DNA from: Paenibacillus polysaccharolyticus
GTDB lineage: Bacteria > Bacillota > Bacilli > Paenibacillales > Paenibacillaceae
Reading direction: 5' to 3'
Assembly: GCF_900102085.1 (NCBI RefSeq)
Contig: NZ_FMVM01000009.1
Span: forward strand, 62,001-126,000
DNA: 64,000 nucleotides
In this document: positions 25,930 to 35,049 of the stretch, one piece after another
How positions within the stretch are numbered: the stretch's first letter is position 1
How the letters are laid out: the number at the start of each line of letters is the position of its first letter
Translations under genes and position numbers: made by a program
Notes under the pieces: generated by a model
Database searches by the model: none
The model's input: the letters and a program-made list of their open reading frames with translations, nothing else
What the model was told of the DNA's origin: nothing

Positions 25930-27873
25930 TTAAGGTGCTCGTTTAGGTAATAACTTCACGTACTCATCAGACAGCTTCATCAAGCTGAGCACATGTTCGT
26001 AATCGGAACGGTATGGTTCCAGATTCGTGACTGGCTCATAGGTTTTGAGCGAGTATGCCGTTCCATCGTCAAAGCCTGCACCAGGAATGAACATGATGTC
26101 ATTATTCACAAATGAACCTGTTGGCAAGTAATAACGAATACCGAATGCATTGTGATCCATATTGAGCAAGTCGTGCCCAAACGCTGTGAACTTCTCTTGC
26201 TTCAGCGATACGCCCATCAGATTCATGACGGTAGGCAGAATATCCAGTTGACCACCCGGCTGCTCAATCACTTGCCCTTTCGTTTGTTTCGGCGTATGAA
26301 TCATCAGCGGAATATTGAATCGGCTTACTTTTCCATCGTAAGGGATATCCAAGTTTTCCTGAATCTGCTGTGTAATCTCTGGTTCCTCCGGTAGTCCAAA
26401 GTGATCGCCATAGAGCACAAGCGTTGTATTATCCCATAAACCGTTGGCCTTCAATTCGTCAATCAGTTGACCTACTGCGTAGTCTGTATAATTGATCGCT
26501 TGCAGGTAATCATGTAACAGTTTGTTTGTAATCGTCGCCGGGATTTCAATACGTGCGCGATCGGCTGGAACAGTAAACGGCGAATGGCTTGACGCTGTGA
26601 TGAACTGAGCATAGAACGGCTGTTTGGCAGCCTGATGCGCAGTCATTTTTTCCACACCCACCCGATACAATTCTTCGTCCGATGGCCCAAAATCGTTGAA
26701 TTTATCATTCGTAAAGCTCGGTTTATCGAAGTATCTTGTGAAACCCAGGGCAGGGTACATCTTGTTGCGGTTCCAAAAAGTTACGTCATTGACGTGGTAT
26801 GTCTCGGACTCATATCCTTCTTTCGCCAGCAGTTTGGGAAGGCTTGGAAGGTCACGGTCACTATACCCGGCTGACATCGGTACAACTCCTGTAGGATAAA
26901 TGGACGTATTCGACATAAACTCCGCATCCGATGTATTTCCTTGACCGATCTGTTGGAAGAAATGAGAGAAATAATAGCTTTCTTTCGCAAGATTATTTAA
27001 GACTGGCGTTAATTCTTGACCATTTAGCGAAGCATTAATCGGAAAATTTTGAAAGGATTCCAATTGAAGCACAATCAAGTTACTGCCTTTTGCTTGACCA
27101 AAATATTTGGCCTTCACCAGTGCACCGTTATCCGTGTTGTTCTGGTATGGATATTTGCTCACCAATGCATTAATCTTGGCAATCGTTTCGTTAATATTGC
27201 CACTCGCAATGGCTTCATTTTCCTTGCTCGTCAGTATTGCCGAGGACACCTGATAGTTCAGAAAACCGAGATTTTCAGCCCGTACCAGCTCGTTATCAAT
27301 CGTTTCCCCCTTGACGATAAAGCTGCCAGACAAAACGATGCAGAACGCCGCTGTAAGTGCAACACCCAGTTTGCCCCAGTAACGGCTACGATGTTTGCCA
27401 AATGTCAGGCTACTCTCATGGTAACTGCTGCGATACGCCCCTCTGCTACGTCTGCGTCTGATCAACCCGAGCGGTATAGCCAGAATAATATCGGCAAAAA
27501 ACATAAAGTGTTGCGGCCGGACCAGCGGTCCGATACTTCCTCTCACCTGAGCGACCTGCCCCAGTTCACTTAACGCGGTGTACGTAGGTACCGAACTGAA
27601 GTGTGCATTATATAGCGTGGCTGCAAACAAAATCAGGGAGAACAACACATTAAACGCCCCGTATACCGTGCGCTTCCAGCTCAGCGGTACAATTAAATCC
27701 AGCACGCATACAATGGTAAGCGCAGCGAGAGCATCGGTGAAAAGGCCTATGCCCGATAACCCATTGAAGAAAAAATAACGCAGAAGCGATAACTTCAGCA
27801 GCATTAAAATAAACAAGACGGCAAATAAGGTCCGTGATGTTGACTGCTTGCTTTTATTCGTCGATGTAAACAT
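25930..27873 (-). CDS. Lipoteichoic acid synthase family protein (LtaS/YfnI-type)
   Basis: The N-terminal 190 residues hold about five membrane helices, followed by an extracellular sulfatase-fold domain. Numbered from the frame's first TTG at 27885, the metal ligand E276 is in VLQLESFQN, the catalytic threonine T318 is in GNTSDAEFMSN, and LYGDHFGLP completes the metal site. These enzymes polymerise glycerol phosphate from phosphatidylglycerol onto a lipid anchor at the outer membrane face. I start at the ATG at 27873 although its spacing to AAGGG is long (12 bases); TTG at 27885 abuts the Shine-Dalgarno. Paenibacillus genomes usually have several paralogues, so it may be a primase or stress paralogue rather than the main LtaS. 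Confidence 0.92.
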   Translation of the reverse strand: MFTSTNKSKQSTSRTLFAVLFILMLLKLSLLRYFFFNGLSGIGLFTDALAALTIVCVLDLIVPLSWKRTVYGAFNVLFSLILFAATLYNAHFSSVPTYTALSELGQVAQVRGSIGPLVRPQHFMFFADIILAIPLGLIRRRRSRGAYRSSYHESSLTFGKHRSRYWGKLGVALTAAFCIVLSGSFIVKGETIDNELVRAENLGFLNYQVSSAILTSKENEAIASGNINETIAKINALVSKYPYQNNTDNGALVKAKYFGQAKGSNLIVLQLESFQNFPINASLNGQELTPVLNNLAKESYYFSHFFQQIGQGNTSDAEFMSNTSIYPTGVVPMSAGYSDRDLPSLPKLLAKEGYESETYHVNDVTFWNRNKMYPALGFTRYFDKPSFTNDKFNDFGPSDEELYRVGVEKMTAHQAAKQPFYAQFITASSHSPFTVPADRARIEIPATITNKLLHDYLQAINYTDYAVGQLIDELKANGLWDNTTLVLYGDHFGLPEEPEITQQIQENLDIPYDGKVSRFNIPLMIHTPKQTKGQVIEQPGGQLDILPTVMNLMGVSLKQEKFTAFGHDLLNMDHNAFGIRYYLPTGSFVNNDIMFIPGAGFDDGTAYSLKTYEPVTNLEPYRSDYEHVLSLMKLSDEYVKLLPKRAP

Positions 27874-27972
27874 GGTCGTTTTCAACCCTTATCTGAAATT
27901 TTACGTTCATTTTACAAAACGCATATTTCAGTATAACAGTTTTCGTGTCACTGTTCCATTGAGGTTATGCTA

Positions 27973-28093
27973 TATAAGTAGAACTAAAATGATTTACACG
28001 GGCACTCCAAAGACAGAATAACCTTTCAATCGCTATTATCCCCAGATTTTTCTGTCTTCTCCGTTCTTGTGTAAATGAATCGTTCAACTTATA
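27973..28093. repeat. Copy A of hairpin-forming intergenic repeat (MITE-like)
   Basis: A 121-bp element bounded by TATAAGTAGAA and TTCAACTTATA (11-bp terminal inverted repeat, one mismatch). Inside are a second inverted pair ATTTACAC/GTGTAAAT (27992-27999, 28069-28076) and a third, AGACAGAA/TTCTGTCT. The body matches copy B at 56292 but lacks about 65 bp of its centre. It lies between the PPDK-like and LTA synthase genes. Confidence 0.75.
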
Positions 28094-28144
28094 AAGACGT
28101 CCACACTGGTTCAGATGTGTTTTAATGAAGGACGAGGATGGGAC

Positions 28145-30304
28145 TCAGGCGATCGTGGATATATCCTCGTTCTTCATGCTTTGATGGTTGCGCGATGCTC
28201 GAATGACTGCCTGCGCTGCTGCAATTCGAGCCCATGGAATCTGCTCGGGTCTGCAACATACAGCCACTAACTTGATATCATGGATAAACGAAATGGACGC
28301 TGCATCTAGTATATGTTCACCGGTTATGGATGTTTTCAGATGTGGTTTGCGAATTCGCCCTTGCGTAGCTGTCATCTCCACTAAACTGCCTACCCCTTCT
28401 ATATCAAAGGTATGAGAAGAACTACATTCCCTCTGGAAAGTCTCCTCGTCCACCAGCTCTCGCCCAGTTGTTTCCTCACGAGTGTTGCCGTATATAGATT
28501 GTGTCAGAGTATCTGCATCAAACGAGATAAAGTCTGCATAACGCGCGATTTGTGCTGCTTTCCTTGCAGAGTTTTGTGAGGTAACTGCAGCCCCTACCTT
28601 ATAAATACAGTGGCGTCGCTCTTCACCAAGCACCTGATCCGCTACATGATCCACCAATGCTCTCATTTTTTGAATTTCTTGTACATGCTCCACATGCGGA
28701 ATCATGATTTCGGGACGAACCCATAGCCCTTTACGGATACTCTTGACCGCTGCCTTGAAAATAGCCTCCAATTGCATTTCATGAATCCGGGATAAAATCA
28801 GTGCCGAAGCATTACTATCCTGCTCCAGCACATTTACATCCTGGAACAACTCTTGCAGCGAAAAATCAAATAATTGAATGTTCACCGGTCGTCCGTCCAT
28901 CACTTCAAAAAGACATTCCATATCTGACTGCTGCATCGGCAGCAATCGTTCCAACCCACACCTGCGATCTGCTTCCGTATCCGCCAAGAGCATCTTCTGC
29001 ATATAAGGCTTTCTGGACGGAGACAACAGCATGGTCTCGGTTACACATAACCCGATTCCCTCTGCATCCCATGCTCGCGCATGTCCAGCCTCTGATACAT
29101 ATTCCACCTTGGCGAGAATGGATAACTCTTTTATGTCATCAGCCCATTCCAGCAAAACTTTCAGTTCGGGCAGCTCCTGCTGCATACACGCTGTTACATC
29201 TTCTGATCTCATTCGGAGGAGAGCTTCCTCTTTTGAAACCAGCCCCTCATGCACGAAATGGACTGCGTTTCTGATCGTAGCCAATGAACTTAATTTCGCA
29301 GGTTGCACATGTTGTATGCATACCGAGCCCGACTTCACCACGTAGGAGAGTTCAAGTACTATTCCTGTGCGTCTCTCTAGCTCCGTACAGATTATCTCTA
29401 GATCTGTATAGCGCTTTGAATTATTTCTTTTTAAGTAAGAGAGCGCATGCACCATTCCAGACTCGCTTCTTGACGGCAGATAATCTCCTATCATGCCTTG
29501 TTCCCCCGTTGCCGGATTACGGGTGAAGACTTTCCCTGAACCTATATAATCGACATCTTTACCCTCTACCATGGCCTGTATAAGTACAGCTGACCCGCTT
29601 GTTGCTCCGTTTGCTGTTCCTTTTATTGCTTCTTCCTTTGTTTGATCCTCAAGGAGACCAGCTCTATGATTCATCTTGTTAGCAGAAGAGAACACCGCTC
29701 TAACAGCTGTTTGAAGTTGAGAAAATACATCCTGTGGAAAAGGACTTCCGCTGACCCCCTGAATCAAATCCTTCCATTCTTTAATCAATGATTCAAGCTC
29801 CGCTTCTCCTGAAAAATAAGGCTCTGAATCTGCCATCTTCACAAATGTCATTTTATAAGGAATACCATGAACCATGTGCCCGTACTGCTGAAGTAAGGCG
29901 AGATAACATTGAAGCGCATAAAAACGATTGCCTGTCTGGTGAGCGAGATGTTCGGCGGTTTCATCATTCAGACCTACGTAAGATATAGCGTATTCTTCGG
30001 ATACCGAAGAAGAACCAGCCTCATCTGATCGCACATCAAACAGAAGCGGATGGTTCGGTCCTCCAAAAGATGTACCCGTCTGTTGCTCCAGATGTCGGAT
30101 GGCTCTAACCAGCTCTTCCATGATTTCATCGGAAAGTTGACCAAGACGGGTACAATATGCGCGACAGCCATCCGTCGTAACGACCATTCCCGCTGGAACA
30201 GACCATCCTGCTCGCATCAGTTCTGCGAGGGCTACCCCCACACCATGCGTCAGTCCTTCCACGTCTGCACCTCTTTCTCCCAACAGCATTACCCGTTTAG
30301 TCAT
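28145..30304 (-). CDS. Degenerate pyruvate phosphate dikinase-like protein lacking the phosphohistidine domain
   Basis: The 719-residue protein aligns from end to end with PPDK (about 875 residues): VMLLGERGADVEGL at the start, PLLFDVRSDEAGS, VFTRNPATGEQG, then LLEWADDIKELSILAKVE, DAEGIGLCVTETML and RIAAAQAVIRA at the end. The swivelling domain with GGxTSHAA and the catalytic histidine is absent: VTACMQQ runs directly into ELPELKVLLEWADD. In the TIM barrel GTMIEIPRA is replaced by GAAVTSQNS, SFGTNDLTQ by SFDADTLTQ, and CGEHGGDP by TGEHILDA, so the cysteine is lost. It cannot do the PPDK reaction. The frame is open and well preserved, so a regulatory or binding role is more likely than decay. 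Confidence 0.88.
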   Translation of the reverse strand: MTKRVMLLGERGADVEGLTHGVGVALAELMRAGWSVPAGMVVTTDGCRAYCTRLGQLSDEIMEELVRAIRHLEQQTGTSFGGPNHPLLFDVRSDEAGSSSVSEEYAISYVGLNDETAEHLAHQTGNRFYALQCYLALLQQYGHMVHGIPYKMTFVKMADSEPYFSGEAELESLIKEWKDLIQGVSGSPFPQDVFSQLQTAVRAVFSSANKMNHRAGLLEDQTKEEAIKGTANGATSGSAVLIQAMVEGKDVDYIGSGKVFTRNPATGEQGMIGDYLPSRSESGMVHALSYLKRNNSKRYTDLEIICTELERRTGIVLELSYVVKSGSVCIQHVQPAKLSSLATIRNAVHFVHEGLVSKEEALLRMRSEDVTACMQQELPELKVLLEWADDIKELSILAKVEYVSEAGHARAWDAEGIGLCVTETMLLSPSRKPYMQKMLLADTEADRRCGLERLLPMQQSDMECLFEVMDGRPVNIQLFDFSLQELFQDVNVLEQDSNASALILSRIHEMQLEAIFKAAVKSIRKGLWVRPEIMIPHVEHVQEIQKMRALVDHVADQVLGEERRHCIYKVGAAVTSQNSARKAAQIARYADFISFDADTLTQSIYGNTREETTGRELVDEETFQRECSSSHTFDIEGVGSLVEMTATQGRIRKPHLKTSITGEHILDAASISFIHDIKLVAVCCRPEQIPWARIAAAQAVIRASRNHQSMKNEDISTIA

Positions 30305-30479
30305 TGCAACTCTCCCATCTGCCGTCCATGGCTGTGATTAGTTAGCAGCGTCGTTAGGCCTTAAAACAGCGCTGCCTTCACTCTAATGTTATGTTGCAGG
30401 AGCGTCTTCAAAGACTACAGGTTCAACATTTTGTGAACGTTATTCTGTTTTTTTTGTTAAATTTGATTCCGTGCAAAGC

Positions 30480-30510
30480 AAAAACTCCCTCAGCATGAGC
30501 TGAAGGAGCC
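30480..30510 (-). terminator. Terminator after AraC/siderophore regulator
   Basis: CTCCCTCAGC-ATGA-GCTGAAGGAG (one mismatch) with TTTTT following on the minus strand. Confidence 0.75.
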
Positions 30511-30537
30511 TTTGTTTGTTTTTTTGCATAACCAATA

Positions 30538-32205
30538 CTACCCTATAAACCGCAAGATATCGTCGATTTTCTTCCCATGAGAGATCACACCGTAGTTCAT
30601 CCACGTCAAAAAATCTACCTCATAAACATTACCACTCTTCACGGCAGGAAGTTGCCTCCATTCCGTTCTATCCAGCAGTTGCCGTTCCTCTCCGAAACTT
30701 AAAGAGTCACGAGTATCAAAGGTAATCAATAGATGATCAGCTCGAAGCTGACTTAATTGTTCTAATCCAATGTCGACTCTCCGCTCATGTTGTGTCCACT
30801 GTGTCACATATTCATGAGGGTTGAGACCGAGATCCCGATAGATGACTGGGCCTACATAACCAGATTGATCACCGTAAAGTGTAATTCCCGAAGCCGAAAC
30901 ACGGAGAAAAGCAACCGATTCTTTGCGCATACGTCCTTGCAGATGTTTTTTGGCCTCCATGGCTTTATCTTCATATGACTCAATAACGTCCTGGACTCTA
31001 TTGTTTCTGCCAAGCACGTCTGCCGCCGATTTCAAAATGGCACGCCAATCTTCACCCTCTTGATGTACATAATACACGGGCGCCACCTGCTCGAATCGAT
31101 CCAGGTTCCATGTTTTATATCCCATGTCCAGCATGATGAACTCTGGTATATGCTCCGCCTGAAACTTGGCATCCCGCTGACTGACGTCAAATTCGGGCAC
31201 ATCATCCAGCTGTAAATAACGTTGTTTGCCCCATGCCCTGTGCGAACCTTGCAATATCGGCTTTACTCCGAGCGCCAACAGGAAATCCTCCAAGTAAGGA
31301 GCAAACACTCGCACCTCCTGGCGGTGATGACGACGGTACACACCTGGTGAGACACCCGAGTATTGCTTGAAGCGGCGACTAAAATAATACTCATTGTTAA
31401 ATCCCACATGACTCGCAATATCATGCAGACGATCATCCGTTATCTGTAACAGCTGTTTGGATCGCTCCAGTCGAACACGGTTCACATAATCAAGAGGAAG
31501 CTGGCCTGTCAATCTCTTGAAATGCCGCGTATAACTTGTTCTGGATAGACCGGCTCGGGAAGCTAGCTCGTCCACTGTAAGTATCTGATTATAATGTGAT
31601 TCAATGTATTGAACGGACTGCTGGAGAGGGGGCCGATCATGATTCGGTTGAAGCTCTGGATCATTTTGACGAATGACATCTCGGAACCACTGTTGAAACT
31701 GGATTTGTACATCCCACACGTCATGCACAACTGTAACATGTTGCTGGCGATATAACTGTTCTATACACTCCACACAAGCACTCCAAGGGGTATATGTAAA
31801 CTCAATTACGGATACTATATTGTCAGTAACCAAACTTATTTCACGGTTAATAGCCTGCTTCTCCAGATTGTTTTGGATCGGCATTAACTTACCCGAACAG
31901 CTGTCTTCGAACATTGAATTCATATCCATTTTATAAAATGTCAAGGCCTCTTCTTCTCCAACATCAGCTGTTACAGAGAAAGAAACATCTGCACGTACCA
32001 AACATATGGAACCCGGTTCCAGCTTTGTTTGACCCTCAGAATACGTTAGAATACCCCTTCCTTGCACCACAATAATAAAAGAATGAGCTTCCGTTTGCTG
32101 AAATGAATATGTTGAGCTTGTTTCCAATGTATAATTTACGTATTGTATGCGTTGTAAGGAGCAGAGCCATGGCTTGGTCATGATGTGCTGTATTGAAGCG
32201 TACAT
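30538..32205 (-). CDS. AraC-type regulator fused to a siderophore-binding domain (Btr-like)
   Basis: The 555-residue protein has an N-terminal cupin-like region (about 1-190), an AraC double HTH (about 195-300; LTVDELASRAGLSRTSYTRHF and IASHVGFNNEYYFSRRF) and a C-terminal periplasmic-binding-protein-like domain (about 305-555; FAPYLEDFLLALGVKP). This is the architecture of Btr (YbbB) of B. subtilis, which binds Fe-bacillibactin in the cytosol and activates uptake genes. The C-terminal domain resembles the lipoprotein encoded next to it, supporting a shared ligand. A Fur-box-like sequence at 32227-32241 lies just upstream, so iron should repress it. Confidence 0.9.
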   Translation of the reverse strand: MYASIQHIMTKPWLCSLQRIQYVNYTLETSSTYSFQQTEAHSFIIVVQGRGILTYSEGQTKLEPGSICLVRADVSFSVTADVGEEEALTFYKMDMNSMFEDSCSGKLMPIQNNLEKQAINREISLVTDNIVSVIEFTYTPWSACVECIEQLYRQQHVTVVHDVWDVQIQFQQWFRDVIRQNDPELQPNHDRPPLQQSVQYIESHYNQILTVDELASRAGLSRTSYTRHFKRLTGQLPLDYVNRVRLERSKQLLQITDDRLHDIASHVGFNNEYYFSRRFKQYSGVSPGVYRRHHRQEVRVFAPYLEDFLLALGVKPILQGSHRAWGKQRYLQLDDVPEFDVSQRDAKFQAEHIPEFIMLDMGYKTWNLDRFEQVAPVYYVHQEGEDWRAILKSAADVLGRNNRVQDVIESYEDKAMEAKKHLQGRMRKESVAFLRVSASGITLYGDQSGYVGPVIYRDLGLNPHEYVTQWTQHERRVDIGLEQLSQLRADHLLITFDTRDSLSFGEERQLLDRTEWRQLPAVKSGNVYEVDFLTWMNYGVISHGKKIDDILRFIG

Positions 32206-32226
32206 TGTGCATCCATCTTCCTTATA

Positions 32227-32241
32227 TGAGAATTGTTATCA
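32227..32241. promoter_or_regulatory. Fur box upstream of Btr-like regulator
   Basis: TGAGAATTGTTATCA matches the 7-1-7 Fur consensus TGATAATNATTATCA at all but two defined positions and is 22 bases upstream of the start codon. Confidence 0.7.
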
Positions 32242-32260
32242 ATTAGATTTAGTGTAAACG

Positions 32261-32298
32261 AAAAAAGAAAGCTCTTCAACCCACGCTGAAGAACTTTC
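32261..32298 (-). terminator. Terminator after siderophore-binding lipoprotein gene
   Basis: On the minus strand AAAGTTCTTCA and TGAAGAGCTTT pair with one G-T pair around a nine-base loop and are followed by CTTTTTT. Confidence 0.75.
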
Positions 32299-32315
32299 TC
32301 TATTCAATTCACAAG

Positions 32316-33305
32316 TTATGGCGTCATCTTTTCCAACAAATCATCAATCTTCATGGAATTTGCAATGACTGCTCCGGACTGCCACTGAGACCTTTCCATC
32401 ATGTAGACATGTTTATTTTTAACTGCAGGAAGCGACTGCCACAGTTTTCCGTCCAACATGTGGATGGCTTCCTGATTTTCTGCGGAATCCCAGGTTCCGT
32501 TCGAAGGAAACACGATAATGTGATCGGCATCCAGACTCGGAATCGCCTCTTCGGACAGAATCTCTTGGTACTCTTTCATATCTCGTGCAAGTGGATGTGG
32601 AGTAAGTCCAAGATCAGAGTAAACAAATCCGGTATACCGATTTTTGACCCCGAATAACGCCAATCCTTTGTCTGCTACGTTTAACCTCACAACCGCAACC
32701 GTCTCATTTCCGATGGTTTGTTGTAATTTTGCTTTTGCATCTGCAATTTTTTGTTTGAATTGCTTTTCAAATGCTACCCCTTTTTCTGGCTGCCCTACAA
32801 TATCGGCAATGGTCGTCAATACCTGATTGGAGTCCTGAAGAACACTCTCCGGCAAACGGTAGGTTGGGGCTACTTTGCTATATTGTTCGTATTGTGTTGC
32901 ATCTACCCCACCGTCCACAATGATCAGATCCGGGTTGTATTGCAAAAGTGCCTCGATGCTGCCTGTTGTATCAAACTTTGGCGCATCTAACTTCAAATAA
33001 TCCTGTACTCCCCAAGTGGGATGATACCACTGTACAACCGGTGTAATATCCAGCGCCTTGAGATAGTCCTCGACATAGATACCCGCAATCCGCTGTGGAT
33101 GGACAGGGATCGTTACTTCTCCAAACTCATCCTTCACAACACGTGTCTCGTTGTTTGGAGCCTCCGTTTCTACAGAGGTACTATTCTTGGCTTCTCCCTG
33201 TTGTGCTGACGTTTCCGTATTTGCGCTACAACCGGATATCACCATTGCAGTGAGCAATAACAACATCAACCACCCTTGAATTACTTTGCTTAGCCTTACC
33301 ATCAT
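32316..33305 (-). CDS. Iron-siderophore ABC transporter substrate-binding lipoprotein
   Basis: The 329-residue protein starts with a lipoprotein signal peptide (GWLMLLLLTAMVISGC, lipobox VISGC) followed by a Ser/Thr/Glu-rich linker. The mature part is a type III helical-backbone binding protein (VTIPVHPQRIAGIYVEDYLKAL, LGLTPH, MKIDDLLEKM) of the FhuD/FeuA kind. It captures ferric siderophore outside the membrane for an ABC importer; the permease and ATPase genes are not in this window. A Fur box lies 63 bases upstream, and the adjacent Btr-like regulator probably controls it. Confidence 0.93.
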   Translation of the reverse strand: MMVRLSKVIQGWLMLLLLTAMVISGCSANTETSAQQGEAKNSTSVETEAPNNETRVVKDEFGEVTIPVHPQRIAGIYVEDYLKALDITPVVQWYHPTWGVQDYLKLDAPKFDTTGSIEALLQYNPDLIIVDGGVDATQYEQYSKVAPTYRLPESVLQDSNQVLTTIADIVGQPEKGVAFEKQFKQKIADAKAKLQQTIGNETVAVVRLNVADKGLALFGVKNRYTGFVYSDLGLTPHPLARDMKEYQEILSEEAIPSLDADHIIVFPSNGTWDSAENQEAIHMLDGKLWQSLPAVKNKHVYMMERSQWQSGAVIANSMKIDDLLEKMTP

Positions 33306-33367
33306 GCATTTCCCCCTATGTGTAATCTGTAGATGTCATCATGAGAACAGAATACTTTAATCTATAA

Positions 33368-33382
33368 TGATAATCATTCTCA
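33368..33382. promoter_or_regulatory. Fur box upstream of siderophore-binding lipoprotein
   Basis: TGATAATCATTCTCA matches the Fur 7-1-7 consensus at all but one or two positions and lies upstream of the lipoprotein gene. Confidence 0.75.
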
Positions 33383-33473
33383 TAAAACTCTGTAGGTGAA
33401 TTGTACATGATGTAGCTGTGTCGTCACAATACACATTTGAAGACTCTTTTTTATACAAACGAAGCATTCTTGA

Positions 33474-33508
33474 TAAAAAATAACCCCTGCAAACAAATGC
33501 AGGGGCTG
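33474..33508 (-). terminator. Terminator after Imm8-like gene
   Basis: On the minus strand AGCCCCTGCA and TGCAGGGGTT pair around TTTGTT, and ATTTTTT follows. It closes the operon that starts at about 38640. Confidence 0.8.
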
Positions 33509-33524
33509 TTTATCTACACGTGTT

Positions 33525-33968
33525 TTAATTTAGACTCTCTTCCTGATGTCTTCTAATCATCTCAAGAAGCTCTTCCTCACTATTTAAGCGTACTGAACCG
33601 GTATATTCGAAATCGAAATAAGGCGCGAGATTTACGGCAATATCAATATCCTCCCATGTGTCTCCTTCGTGCTGTAGAAGTATTTGATTTATTTTATTAG
33701 TAATCAATTCAAAATCTAGCCGACTAACGATAAAACACTTCGCACCCGTTATAATATCTGAGCTCTCTTTAAGTTCTCTTTCCAGCGCTTTTGGGGTTAT
33801 TATTCCAAAGTCAAAATTATACGCACCTGTGTCATCTTCAGTTCCGATGCAAGCGGTACCTGACAGATAAAAGTCATCTCCAATATCTTCTGTTTCTGTG
33901 AACTGTAATTTGCCATGAATATTGGGGTTTCCTGTAATGACAATATCTTTTAGTACGGGTTGGATCAT
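33525..33968 (-). CDS. Imm8-like immunity protein
   Basis: The 147-residue acidic protein resembles the Imm8 family of polymorphic-toxin immunity proteins: an N-terminal strand-rich part, GAYNFDFGIITPKALERELK in the middle and a C-terminal acidic helix (EEELLEMIRRHQEES). Assignment is by overall pattern and is moderate. Imm proteins neutralise a toxin domain by direct binding in the cytosol. No toxin gene is next to it; it follows a 119-residue unknown protein by 30 bases and ends the operon. GAGGTG precedes the ATG. Confidence 0.55.
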   Translation of the reverse strand: MIQPVLKDIVITGNPNIHGKLQFTETEDIGDDFYLSGTACIGTEDDTGAYNFDFGIITPKALERELKESSDIITGAKCFIVSRLDFELITNKINQILLQHEGDTWEDIDIAVNLAPYFDFEYTGSVRLNSEEELLEMIRRHQEESLN

Positions 33969-33998
33969 ATTAGTGCACCTCTTATTTCCCTAATCTCC

Positions 33999-34358
33999 CT
34001 ACGTCTTAACGTATCCCTCATACAACCGTTCCACAAATGCATCCTGCTCGCCACCTTGCAACAAGTAACAACCGATCAATCCAAAATCATCGCTGACATA
34101 TCCCGCTAACTCCGGTTCACCTGTTAAGGCCAGTGTTCGTTTAAATGCTGTCTCCCTGATCTGTCGCAACACTTCATCTTCAGCTACGACCGAGTCCCCT
34201 GCATAACGTTCGTAGGCCTGCATCCACGCATCTGCAAATGGGGGTTCATCCCTTTCATCCAGATACGCATCTACATCAAGTCCTTCAAAATTCCGTTTGT
34301 CAAGCAAGCGTCCTTCCTTCAAATCTTGCAACAACGTGTCTACATCGCTTCTGCTCAT
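33999..34358 (-). CDS. Hypothetical acidic protein (119 residues)
   Basis: No family was recognised. The product is soluble, acidic and mostly helical by composition, with EPELAGYVSDDFGLIGCYLLQGG near the centre of the second half. It starts in an ATGA overlap of four bases with the exonuclease gene, with AAGGAG just upstream, so it is translationally coupled to it. Its size and composition would fit an immunity or adaptor protein, and an Imm8-like gene follows, but that is only context. Confidence 0.7.
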   Translation of the reverse strand: MSRSDVDTLLQDLKEGRLLDKRNFEGLDVDAYLDERDEPPFADAWMQAYERYAGDSVVAEDEVLRQIRETAFKRTLALTGEPELAGYVSDDFGLIGCYLLQGGEQDAFVERLYEGYVKT

Positions 34359-35044
34359 TTCGTCACTCCTTCATTTTCCTTCTTCAAATACATCTCAGGT
34401 ATAACAAAACGTTTCATGTGTTTACTTGAATCTGCTATAAAATGATCTAATCCCCGTTCCTCGTATTCTTCAAGTACACATTCGAAGATACGAGCAATAA
34501 TGCCACAATCCGCCAGCGCATCATGTCTGTGAATGCCTTCTGTGTTCAGATCGTAATATGCGATAAGAAAATCGGTTGAAACAACGTCCGTTACCTCTGG
34601 ATGAATATATGTAAACATCGCCTTGGTATCCAGCACCTTGTTGGTAAACATGGTTAACCCGAATTCTTGACAATGACGCTCCAGCATGGGCAGATCATAT
34701 TCGTATCCCGCATGAGTCACGAGCACTTGATCTCCGATAAAGCTGCAGAATCGCTCGTAAACCTCTTTAAAAAGCGGAGCCTGTGACATCGCTTGATTCG
34801 TAATACCAGTGAGTTTCTCCACCGATGCCGGAATTGGTTTGGATGCCCGAACCAGAGAAGAGAAACTGGATCCACTGGCTCCCTCGCTCCTTTTGTAGCG
34901 TACTGCACCAAACTGAGTGACACTCTCCACGGCTACATCAATACCTGTTCCTTCCAGATCAAATATGCAGTATGTTCTATCCTGTAGCGGTGTCACATTT
35001 AGCTCGTCCACCGTATATGTACCCGGCAAAAACGTGATTTTCAC
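34355..35044 (-). CDS. DnaQ-like 3'-5' exonuclease (DEDDh)
   Basis: The product (229 residues) is a stand-alone DEDDh exonuclease. Exo I is CIFDLEGTGID, which gives the paired acidic residues; the middle contains VTHAGYEYDLPML (Exo II); Exo III is HRHDALADC with the catalytic His and Asp. Such enzymes trim DNA or RNA 3' ends in a metal-dependent way. The start is uncertain: GTG at 35044 has GGAG eight bases upstream, while GTG at 35059 has no evident site. It lies five bases after the phosphatase gene and overlaps the next gene by four bases, so it is part of one tightly packed operon. Confidence 0.88.
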   Translation of the reverse strand: MKITFLPGTYTVDELNVTPLQDRTYCIFDLEGTGIDVAVESVTQFGAVRYKRSEGASGSSFSSLVRASKPIPASVEKLTGITNQAMSQAPLFKEVYERFCSFIGDQVLVTHAGYEYDLPMLERHCQEFGLTMFTNKVLDTKAMFTYIHPEVTDVVSTDFLIAYYDLNTEGIHRHDALADCGIIARIFECVLEEYEERGLDHFIADSSKHMKRFVIPEMYLKKENEGVTK

Positions 35045-35049
35045 ATCTT

